A DNA stretch of 8,050 nucleotides from Clostridia bacterium (GTDB taxonomy: Bacteria > Bacillota > Clostridia > Christensenellales > CAG-314), in the NCBI GenBank assembly GCA_900769665.1, contig CAAGHL010000039.1:1-8050 (forward strand). Reading direction: 5' to 3'. The notes beneath the pieces are model-generated. The model saw only the letters and a program-made list of their open reading frames with translations. It was not told where the DNA came from and ran no database searches. Made by a program: the position numbers and the translations under genes. Shown piece by piece: positions 1 to 5,381 of the stretch. The first letter of the stretch is position 1; each line of letters begins with the position of its first letter.

Positions 1-1709
1 ATATTGTCTAACACAAGGTCGGCACTCGGAGTCGGGGGTTCGGGCTTACAAGTACACTTTGTTTTGCAAACGTCTTCCGTGCAGTCGGCGTTTTTACAAC
101 CTTGGCAGATTTCGCACTTGCTTTCACACACGTGTTGAGGTTCGGGCTTACAAGTACACTTTGTTTTGCAAACGTCTTCCGTGCAGTCGGCGTTTTTGCA
201 ACCTTGGCAGATTTCGCACTTGCTTTCGCATACGTGTTGAGGTTGTGGCGGTTGAGGTTGTCCCACCGTTTCGGGCAAGTCTTCTTCGCCCGTCGGGGAT
301 ACAATCAGGTAGAAACAGTCAAAGTTGGGCGCATTGACCGAGCCTTGCTCGTCGCGTGCAACAATTGTTACGACAAATGTGTTTGTGCCTTGCACGAGAT
401 CGAGTTCGGTGTAAAATGCGTGATCCCAATCGAACCAATGGGCGTGGTCGGTGTTCCAAACAAGTGTTTTGCCGCTTGTGACAACGGCTCCGTTCCATGT
501 AACCGAAACAAATTTGTCCAGTTCCATATCGGTTTCCGTAGGTGCAGCACGCATAACAATCGTTGCCTTAGCGGCCACTTTGCTGTCCACCGTAAAACCG
601 AATTTGTTGCCTGCGACAGACAATGCACCTACGCTTTTGCCACCGCTTGTCAATGGGTGTTCCTGTGTCGGTTCTTCCACTGAATGCGTCGTACCGTTGC
701 CGCGCATGCTAACGCAGTCGGTGTAGTCAAGCTCTTCCGCTTCGATTGTGTACACATGGTTGTCGGCGTTGTCGACGGCAATTGTAGTTTTAGCGGGATC
801 GGGAGGAGTTATATTACCTACCGTTTCGGGAAGCTCTTCCTCGCCCGTAGGCGCAACTATTACATAAAAGCAATCGAAGTTGGGCGCATTGTTACCTGCA
901 ACGGTAAACAACATTTCGTTTCGCCCTTCATTCAAATCCAAATCTACGTAGAAAGCGTGATCCCAATCAAACCAATGTCCGTCAGTCCAAATGAGCGTTT
1001 TGCCACTCCTTAACGTTTCGCCGTTCCATGTTACGTTCATCATTTCGTCCAGGGCGATGTTGACGTGGGTTGCCGAAGCACGCGCCACGATTGTCACCTT
1101 TGCGGCAACTTTGCTTGTAACGGCAAAACCGAATTTGTTACCCATGACCGACAACGTGCTTACGCACTTACCTCCGCTAGTCAAGGGGTGTTGCTGTTGC
1201 GGAACTTCCACATTGGGTGCCAGTGAATTATCATTGGAGTTAATGCAATTGCCGAAGTCAAGACTTTCCGCCTCGATTGTATAAATGCGGTTATCGGCTG
1301 TTTCGATGGTCAAAGCCTCGGCAACGACGAATGCCGCACGTACCGAAATACGTACCGTGGCACGCTTTTCACGATATATCACCGTCACGCTTTTGTCCTC
1401 GCGCGTCAGTTCGCCCGTTTTGTCAATCGTGTAGTCGGTAACCACTTCCTTGGTGGAGTCGTTGTAAAACGCCGTCACTTCCATACCGGTAGCGTCAAAC
1501 TTTTCACCGACAATATACTCGGTTTTGGCAGGTTGTGCCGTGATACCAATACGCATCAGACGCTTGGCAACGGGTTGTTTTGCACCGCATACAGTGCAAA
1601 CACCGTCAACGTAATTGTGTTCCGTGCATTCCTTGGGTGTGCATGCCGTGACAAAAACCATAACAAGCACAAGCAGTACGGCAAGGAGCAGTTTTGTTTG
1701 TTTCTTCAT
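1..1709 (-). CDS. Modular surface lipoprotein: Ig-like domain, two CBM-like modules, Cys-rich repeats (partial, 3' end off left edge)
   Basis: Reading from ATG at 1709, 569 codons are open to the window edge with no stop, so the C-terminus is missing. Residues 1-23 are a lipoprotein signal peptide (KK start, hydrophobic core, lipobox V-T-A-C23). A short C28...C38-x-x-C41 motif follows. Residues about 50-124 look like a Big_3-type bacterial Ig-like domain (YIVGEKFDATGMEV, then VTVIYREKRATV). Two paralogous beta-rich modules, about 142-286 and 319-471, each begin Y-T-I-E-A-E and end N-A-P-N-F-D-C-F-Y, the usual edges of CBM6/35-like carbohydrate-binding modules. A PQ-rich linker (484-491) leads to two 34-residue repeats with eight cysteines each. 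No catalytic domain is visible. It is probably membrane-anchored and binds glycan at the cell surface. The start is fixed by TAGGAGGAAAT directly upstream. The ligand is unknown. Confidence 0.9.
   Translation of the reverse strand, partial: MKKQTKLLLAVLLVLVMVFVTACTPKECTEHNYVDGVCTVCGAKQPVAKRLMRIGITAQPAKTEYIVGEKFDATGMEVTAFYNDSTKEVVTDYTIDKTGELTREDKSVTVIYREKRATVRISVRAAFVVAEALTIETADNRIYTIEAESLDFGNCINSNDNSLAPNVEVPQQQHPLTSGGKCVSTLSVMGNKFGFAVTSKVAAKVTIVARASATHVNIALDEMMNVTWNGETLRSGKTLIWTDGHWFDWDHAFYVDLDLNEGRNEMLFTVAGNNAPNFDCFYVIVAPTGEEELPETVGNITPPDPAKTTIAVDNADNHVYTIEAEELDYTDCVSMRGNGTTHSVEEPTQEHPLTSGGKSVGALSVAGNKFGFTVDSKVAAKATIVMRAAPTETDMELDKFVSVTWNGAVVTSGKTLVWNTDHAHWFDWDHAFYTELDLVQGTNTFVVTIVARDEQGSVNAPNFDCFYLIVSPTGEEDLPETVGQPQPPQPQHVCESKCEICQGCKNADCTEDVCKTKCTCKPEPQHVCESKCEICQGCKNADCTEDVCKTKCTCKPEPPTPSADLVLDN
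39..242 (-). repeat. Tandem 102-bp repeat encoding eight-cysteine units
   Basis: Two head-to-tail copies, 39-140 and 141-242, differ at only three bases by eye. Each encodes 34 residues with the spacing C-x3-C-x2-C-x2-C-x4-C-x4-C-x3-C-x-C, followed by a KPEPQ linker. The repeat ends at residue 559 of the lipoprotein; after that the sequence turns to a PTPSADLVLDN linker before the window edge. The near identity suggests recent duplication or gene conversion, and the copy number may vary between strains. The function is unknown. Metal binding or disulfide cross-bracing of an extracellular stalk are both possible. Confidence 0.9.
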
Positions 1710-1710
1710 A

Positions 1711-1720
1711 TTTCCTCCTA
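1711..1720 (-). promoter_or_regulatory. Ribosome binding site of the left-edge lipoprotein gene
   Basis: The minus strand reads TAGGAGGAAAT and then ATG at 1709. This is a near-perfect Shine-Dalgarno sequence at good spacing, and it fixes the start immediately before the signal peptide. Confidence 0.85.
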
Positions 1721-1821
1721 AAAAAATATGCGCTGCAACGTCACGGTCACCGACGCCGAATCGGACAGTCAATGCGCTTGTAACGCTTTGGCGCACAAAA
1801 AGATTGTCGCCGAACAACAAG

Positions 1822-1851
1822 CGGAAAAGAAACAAAAGCCTAGCTTTTCCG
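1822..1851 (-). promoter_or_regulatory. Hairpin in the lipoprotein mRNA leader
   Basis: CGGAAAAG (1822-1829) and CTTTTCCG (1844-1851) form an 8-bp stem in the predicted leader. A shorter alternative stem, AAAAGC/GCTTTT (1834-1839 with 1843-1848), uses part of the same sequence and in the transcript is followed by a U-rich run. The two folds exclude each other. This could be an attenuator-like element, but the short stem is weak. Confidence 0.3.
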
Positions 1852-1866
1852 ATCTCGTTCGACCTA

Positions 1867-1895
1867 ATTATAAATTTGCAAATTTTGTTTATCAA
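1867..1895 (-). promoter_or_regulatory. Sigma-A-type promoter for the lipoprotein gene, with a palindrome in the spacer
   Basis: On the minus strand, TTGATA (-35, 1895-1890) and a consensus TATAAT (-10, 1872-1867) are separated by exactly 17 bp. The predicted transcription start is near 1860, about 150 nt before the ATG at 1709. A perfect 14-bp palindrome, AAATTTGCAAATTT, spans 1872-1885, mostly in the spacer and touching the -10 box. A protein bound there would block RNA polymerase, so this is a candidate operator. Assignment is by motif only. Confidence 0.75.
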
Positions 1896-2046
1896 CAAAT
1901 CAGGCACAACTTAACCCGATTTTGGCTTAATTGCACCGCTTCCGACAGAAACAATCCGACGTGGACTACCGAGTGTAGCAAAAGAGGATGACTTCAAACC
2001 GACACTTGCGATTATAAGAAACCTTATTAGGGAATCTCACAAAAAT

Positions 2047-3459
2047 TCAAACGCTCGACTTGTCAGGCAATGGAAAGATCAGGTTAAGTGTAAACACATT
2101 ATTTTCAGCACGCACCACCATGTCCCCGTTATATTTGTCGCATATGGCGCGCATACTTGACATACCGTAGCCGTGGCGCATACGATCGGTCTTGGTGGTT
2201 TGCGGTACACCCTCCAACATAACTATGTCGTGGTCGTAGTAGTTGTGTATGTTGACCGCAAGGAATCCGTTTACACGCTTGACCGACACACCGATTACTT
2301 TTTTGTCATCGGGAAGATCTGTTACCGCTTCGACGGCGTTGTCTACCGCATTGCCGAACAACACATATATGTCGGCGTCGCGCATAAAAGATAGACTTTT
2401 ACCGTCCGCCATGACAGACAAATTGATACCGTTGCGGTAGCAAAACAAACTTTTTTCCGTCAAAATAGTATTCAAGGCGTCGTTGTCAGTCTTGACCGTT
2501 GTGCCGTAAATGGATATTGCGTCCTCTATCTCGCGCAGAGTGTCGTCGCCAACCTTGCCACTATCGCCGATTTGACGAATCTTGTATTTGAGATCGTGGC
2601 ACTGACGATTGACAAGTTCGATGTTGCTCTTTACGGCAAAGTACTGCTTCCGTTCCAGTTCCAACAACTCGTACACGGTGTCAAGTTCACGTTCCAACTC
2701 ACGTCGAACGGGCAACTCGAATTGATGCACTAACAACACCGAGCAAAGCAATATGTTGAATACAGCCAACATACACTTGTAAAACTTGTCGGCGTGCTTG
2801 TAACTGTAATATGTCACGCAGGAGCTTAACACAATGTCGGCAATTACTACAATGGCAATTAAAACCATCACGTTTTTGCTCTTCAATTGCAGCTGCACGT
2901 CCTTTTTGATACCGCGCGCAAACGCCATGTAACACGTCCAATACACCACGACAAACGTACCGAGATACAACAACATGGACAGCGGCGCAGAAAACGGCAT
3001 GTATACCGTGCCTGCAAGCATGTCGCTGTACACGTCGCCCGAGGATATACCCAGTAGCGACGAGAATAGGTCGTAACCTTCGTATGCAATGTGCTGTACC
3101 GTGTAGCCTGCAATAGAACAAAACAGTATGTTGATGAAAGACTCGTCGAAACAAAACCACATAAACATGCAGGTTGCAGTATACATCAGCAAAAACATTA
3201 CACTGCACCACAATGCGTCGTAACCCAACACCGGTATAGCAAAAGAAACGCCGTAGCAAAGTACGACGGACAACAATACCCGCCACCAAAAGCCCGTGCG
3301 TTTCCGCAATTTGACGGCAAACAATGCTTGCGCAAGCATCAGTTCCGTCATAAAAATAGGTTTATACTGAAACAATTGCGTTGGCGCATACATTGCCGAA
3401 ACGGCATTTGCGCCATACAGAAAGCGAACGATTTGTCCGAGAATAGTAGATAAGTACAT
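2047..3459 (-). CDS. AgrC-like GHKL sensor histidine kinase
   Basis: This 470-residue membrane kinase probably senses an extracellular signal and phosphorylates the response regulator encoded just upstream. The N-terminal half (about 1-245) is polytopic, with roughly six or seven hydrophobic segments (for example 57-78, 84-103, 107-122, 158-180, 197-214, 229-245), as in AgrC-type peptide receptors. A linker likely to form a coiled coil (about 250-285) leads to the H-box C-H288-D-L-K. The ATPase domain carries the N-box G-N370-A-V-D-N374 and the G-box H-G-Y-G (429-432) followed by SSMRAICDKYNGD, typical of the HATPase_c_5/GHKL family. ATG at 3459 lies one base after the regulator's TGA (TGACATG), and GGGAG inside the regulator gene serves as ribosome site, so translation is probably coupled. 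The signal is unknown; no agrB or agrD is visible nearby. Confidence 0.93.
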   Translation of the reverse strand: MYLSTILGQIVRFLYGANAVSAMYAPTQLFQYKPIFMTELMLAQALFAVKLRKRTGFWWRVLLSVVLCYGVSFAIPVLGYDALWCSVMFLLMYTATCMFMWFCFDESFINILFCSIAGYTVQHIAYEGYDLFSSLLGISSGDVYSDMLAGTVYMPFSAPLSMLLYLGTFVVVYWTCYMAFARGIKKDVQLQLKSKNVMVLIAIVVIADIVLSSCVTYYSYKHADKFYKCMLAVFNILLCSVLLVHQFELPVRRELERELDTVYELLELERKQYFAVKSNIELVNRQCHDLKYKIRQIGDSGKVGDDTLREIEDAISIYGTTVKTDNDALNTILTEKSLFCYRNGINLSVMADGKSLSFMRDADIYVLFGNAVDNAVEAVTDLPDDKKVIGVSVKRVNGFLAVNIHNYYDHDIVMLEGVPQTTKTDRMRHGYGMSSMRAICDKYNGDMVVRAENNVFTLNLIFPLPDKSSV

Positions 3460-3460
3460 G

Positions 3461-4177
3461 TCAATCTCCCGTATCGTTGTTGAGAAAATTGTTTAGTGCA
3501 TGGACAAATTCCGCGCGTTTGTGTTGAGAAATCTGCAAACGAGTGTTTCCGAGATAAACAAATACGTCCTGCAACTTTGTTACGTAATTGAGATTGACAA
3601 TATAGCAGCTATTGCAACGCTTGAAGTTTTGCGGCAGAGTTTCCTGCACACTTTTAAGGGTGCCTCGCACCGAGTAATCGCCCGATTTAGCGTGATATAC
3701 AAGGTTGTGACCGCTGGTTTCGATGTATGCGATATCGTTGGTGTTGACCGTAGCAAAACCGCCGTCGATACGCAGTCGCAGCAAAATACCGTCACGCCGA
3801 TTGACTGATGACAAAGCACGCTTGAGCTTTAGCGCAAAGTTGCTGTAAGATACGGGTTTGACAATGTAGTCGAATGCGTTGACTTCGTAGCCGTTGACGG
3901 CAAGGTGAGCCATGTTTGTGACGAATATCAACATAACGTTGCTATCAACCGCACGCAAACGCCGCGCCGCCTCCAAGCCGTCGATGTCGGGCAACATAAT
4001 GTCGAAAAACACTATGTCGAAGTTGCCGTTGTAGCCGTCGAGGAATGTCAACGCGCTTTTGTAACGTACAATGCGAAACATACCGTCATCGCCGTTGTCA
4101 TGCGCATATGCGGTAAAAAACGAATTTATCATACCGTAATCTTTTTCGTCGTCTTCGACAATGGCCACCCGAAACAT
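3461..4177 (-). CDS. LytTR-family response regulator (REC-LytTR)
   Basis: This 238-residue regulator has a receiver domain (about 1-125) with acidic residues E8-D9-D10, phosphoacceptor D59 in IVFFDIMLPDIDG, switch T87 and conserved K107 in the I-V-K-P motif. A LytTR DNA-binding domain follows (about 131-232), with the family signatures IAYIETSGHNLVYH and NFKRCNSCYIVNLNYV. Family members such as AgrA, VirR and LytR bind direct repeats upstream of promoters and control surface or secreted factors. ATG at 4177 follows AGGGGG by 6 nt. An ATG at 4182 is out of frame. The gene starts 24 nt after the small membrane protein gene ends and finishes one base before the kinase start. All expected key residues are present. 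Confidence 0.95.
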   Translation of the reverse strand: MFRVAIVEDDEKDYGMINSFFTAYAHDNGDDGMFRIVRYKSALTFLDGYNGNFDIVFFDIMLPDIDGLEAARRLRAVDSNVMLIFVTNMAHLAVNGYEVNAFDYIVKPVSYSNFALKLKRALSSVNRRDGILLRLRIDGGFATVNTNDIAYIETSGHNLVYHAKSGDYSVRGTLKSVQETLPQNFKRCNSCYIVNLNYVTKLQDVFVYLGNTRLQISQHKRAEFVHALNNFLNNDTGD

Positions 4178-4201
4178 TGCATGCCCCCTTCTGTTTGTTG
4201 T

Positions 4202-4378
4202 TTAGATCTGCGTTTTGTTCGCCACCTCTTTTGCTTGTTTGCGTCTACGCAATATGTTTAGCACTATTAGCGTTGCGCCGACGGTGACAAAACCGACCGC
4301 AGACACTACGGCAATGACCGTAACTGCCATGTTTTCAGCGCAAAACGCAAAGAATATTTCCCAAGCTGTCACAAGCAT
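4202..4378 (-). CDS. Small single-pass membrane protein, first gene of the two-component operon
   Basis: The product is 58 residues if read from ATG at 4378. The N-terminus (MLVTAWEIFFAFCAEN) is hydrophobic-aromatic with two acidic residues. A transmembrane helix spans about 18-43, followed by RRRK (44-47) and a polar tail, which predicts an outside N-terminus and a cytoplasmic C-terminus. GGAGGT at 4382-4387 supports this start, although the spacing is short; GTG at 4372 would give 56 residues at better spacing. An upstream in-frame ATG at 4426 overlaps the predicted -35 box and has no ribosome site. I recognise no family. It lacks the layout of an AgrD precursor (amphipathic leader, central Cys/Ser, acidic tail). 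Being cotranscribed with the regulator and kinase, it may be a sensor accessory, a signal or a modulator. Confidence 0.65.
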   Translation of the reverse strand: MLVTAWEIFFAFCAENMAVTVIAVVSAVGFVTVGATLIVLNILRRRKQAKEVANKTQI

Positions 4379-4381
4379 ACA

Positions 4382-4387
4382 CCTCCG
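4382..4387 (-). promoter_or_regulatory. Ribosome binding site of the small membrane protein
   Basis: GGAGGT on the minus strand ends two bases before ATG 4378 and eight bases before GTG 4372. It excludes the longer start at 4426 but leaves a choice between ATG and GTG. Confidence 0.6.
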
Positions 4388-4402
4388 TTTATAATTGCAA
4401 CG

Positions 4403-4431
4403 ATTGTACAACCGCAGTCGAATCATAGCAA
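4403..4431 (-). promoter_or_regulatory. Predicted promoter of the small protein-regulator-kinase operon
   Basis: The minus strand has TTGCTA (4431-4426) and TACAAT (4408-4403) with a 17-bp spacer, matching 4 of 6 and 5 of 6 sigma-A consensus positions. Transcription would start near 4396, giving a very short leader before the ribosome site at 4387. This supports the short start at 4378. Confidence 0.55.
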
Positions 4432-4709
4432 CACGTTGGGACTAAATTAAGCAGTTTTTGACATATTCTAATTTTCGGCAGACTCTAACGCCATCTTGCC
4501 TAATTGTACCACATCTATTATTGTTTGTCGATACGTTTTCAGACAAATGTCGTATACGCGGAAGTAACAACCCTCCAAACGGCAATTCGCAAGGGACATT
4601 TTTATATAAGTTCTCATTTTTATTCTACAAATGTCAAAGTACATAGAAGGACAGCGATATTCGGCATGATGCATAGTCGGCTTTCGGCAAATTTTCAAAG
4701 AATAATCAC
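4432..4709. other. Intergenic or degenerate region upstream of the regulator operon
   Basis: No convincing gene. On the minus strand a frame is open from about 4756 to the stop at 4468, about 96 codons rich in Cys, Tyr, Met and Lys and ending VVQLGKMALESAEN. It has no ribosome site at any of its possible starts and no recognised domain. The plus-strand frames look random. The region is AT-richer than the genes on either side. Confidence 0.4.
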
Positions 4710-5084
4710 TTGCTATACGTCCTATTTCAACACAAAACTCAATTGTTAAAGAAAGGTTTTAGACATAGTTCGGTCATTTTTGTACCGTCGGAGGTAAACA
4801 AAGGATTTTTGTACGTCAAAGACAAGCCATTTCAACTGCGTATTGCCGAAAACGGCGGTAAATCTCGCAACATTAACGATATTGCCATTGAGGAGCTTGC
4901 CGCAGGACTGCTTGCCGTAATCAAACACAACGTTGCAGTAGAAAAGACATCGTTGTACAACTTTATCGCGCAACAACTCGGTTGCAGACGAGCGGGCGAC
5001 GCCATGACAAACAGACTAAACGAAGCCTTTGCTACAATCAAAATACAACTGACAGTCGACGGCGATGTCGTTTCGGTAAAGTAA
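4710..5084 (+). pseudogene. 3' remnant of a large helicase-related gene (DUF3320/DUF4011-type C-terminus)
   Basis: The last 90 or so codons look genuinely coding and match the pattern at the C-terminus of large DUF3320/DUF4011 helicase-related proteins. The segment GFLYVKDKPFQLR (from 4803) is followed by the helical stretch IEELAAGLLAVI, then LYNFIAQQLGCRRAGDAM and a short tail ending in the stop at 5084. Such proteins are usually well over 1000 residues; here the frame closes at a stop at 4674 and no helicase motif is found upstream. The only available starts are weak (TTG at 4710), with no ribosome site at proper spacing. It also lies on the strand opposite to every other gene. The family match is from memory of conserved patterns, so it is moderate. 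A small intact gene of unknown function is the alternative. Confidence 0.5.
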
Positions 5085-5305
5085 ACAAACACTTGACGGT
5101 TACGTACTCGGATGGGCGTTTTACGCTGATTAGTCGCAACATTGACCACAAGAATAATTAGTGACGGCTAAACTAAACGCACGCGTATTTTGTCGCAACA
5201 TTGCTTTTGGGTATATGTAAAATACTTGTATTTCCAACCCCGACAAAACACGTTTTACACCCACAATGTGACGATTTTTTACATACGTATTGTAATTTTA
5301 GCAAC
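5085..5305. other. Non-coding or degenerate stretch between the helicase relic and the terminator
   Basis: No complete gene. A plus-strand frame is open from 5078 to the TAG at 5159-5161 and encodes a plausible-looking segment (LTVTYSDGRFTLISRNIDHK). It is offset from the preceding relic and has no start signal, so it may be a further decayed piece. The 12-mer GTCGCAACATTG occurs twice (5133-5144 and 5192-5203). Confidence 0.4.
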
Positions 5306-5343
5306 ACAAAAGGACTTACGCACAATTGCGCAAGTCCTTTTGT
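5306..5343 (-). terminator. Bidirectional intrinsic terminator after the lipoprotein gene
   Basis: ACAAAAGGACTT (5306-5317) and AAGTCCTTTTGT (5332-5343) form a perfect 12-bp stem. Within the 14-nt loop, CGCA/TGCG can pair as well. The stem begins 38 nt past the stop codon at 5382. The A-rich left arm and T-rich right arm provide a U-run in either direction, so it can also insulate plus-strand transcription from the left. Confidence 0.85.
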
Positions 5344-5381
5344 TTGATGCGTTACACTACAATCAATTGATTGTCGGCAAA

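Larger units (their letters stand above)
1710..2046. other. 337-bp intergenic region: promoter and long leader of the lipoprotein gene
   Basis: This gap separates the histidine kinase stop from the lipoprotein start. It contains a near-consensus minus-strand promoter (1867-1895), a predicted leader of about 150 nt with overlapping hairpins, and a ribosome site. I see no convincing terminator just after the kinase stop, so read-through from the regulator operon is possible. An 87-codon plus-strand open frame (1728-1991) lies here but has no ribosome site and no recognisable similarity. Confidence 0.6.

Noticed and set aside
102..683. 193-codon plus-strand open frame opposite the lipoprotein repeats
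   Set aside because: It is antisense to clear CBM and Cys-repeat coding sequence, has no ribosome site, and its composition reflects the complement of those repeats.
2011..2016. A second minus-strand TATAAT downstream of the kinase stop
   Set aside because: No acceptable -35 sequence exists at 16-18 bp spacing, and there is no extended -10.
1990..2046. Intrinsic terminator after the kinase gene
   Set aside because: Only a 5-bp A/T-rich stem (ATAAG/CTTAT) is present, with no U-run, too weak to call.
2699..3289. 196-codon minus-strand open frame inside the kinase gene
   Set aside because: It overlaps the membrane-encoding part of the well-supported kinase in another frame, and its Arg/Cys/Val/His-rich translation has no recognisable domain.
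4202..4378. Small protein as an AgrD-type cyclic peptide precursor
   Set aside because: It has a long hydrophobic transmembrane helix and a basic tail, not an amphipathic leader with a central thiolactone Cys and an acidic C-terminus, and no AgrB is adjacent.
4458..4463. Plus-strand TTGACA as a promoter for the helicase relic
   Set aside because: It is a perfect -35 hexamer, but no TATAAT-like box lies at 16-19 bp downstream.
4832..5149. 105-codon minus-strand open frame opposite the helicase relic
   Set aside because: Its Ser/Ala/Thr-rich translation looks like a shadow, and the plus-strand frame shows the recognisable C-terminal pattern.
5133..5203. Repeated 12-mer GTCGCAACATTG as a mobile-element or attachment-site repeat
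   Set aside because: The copies are short, only 59 bp apart, and enclose nothing resembling an element or integrase.
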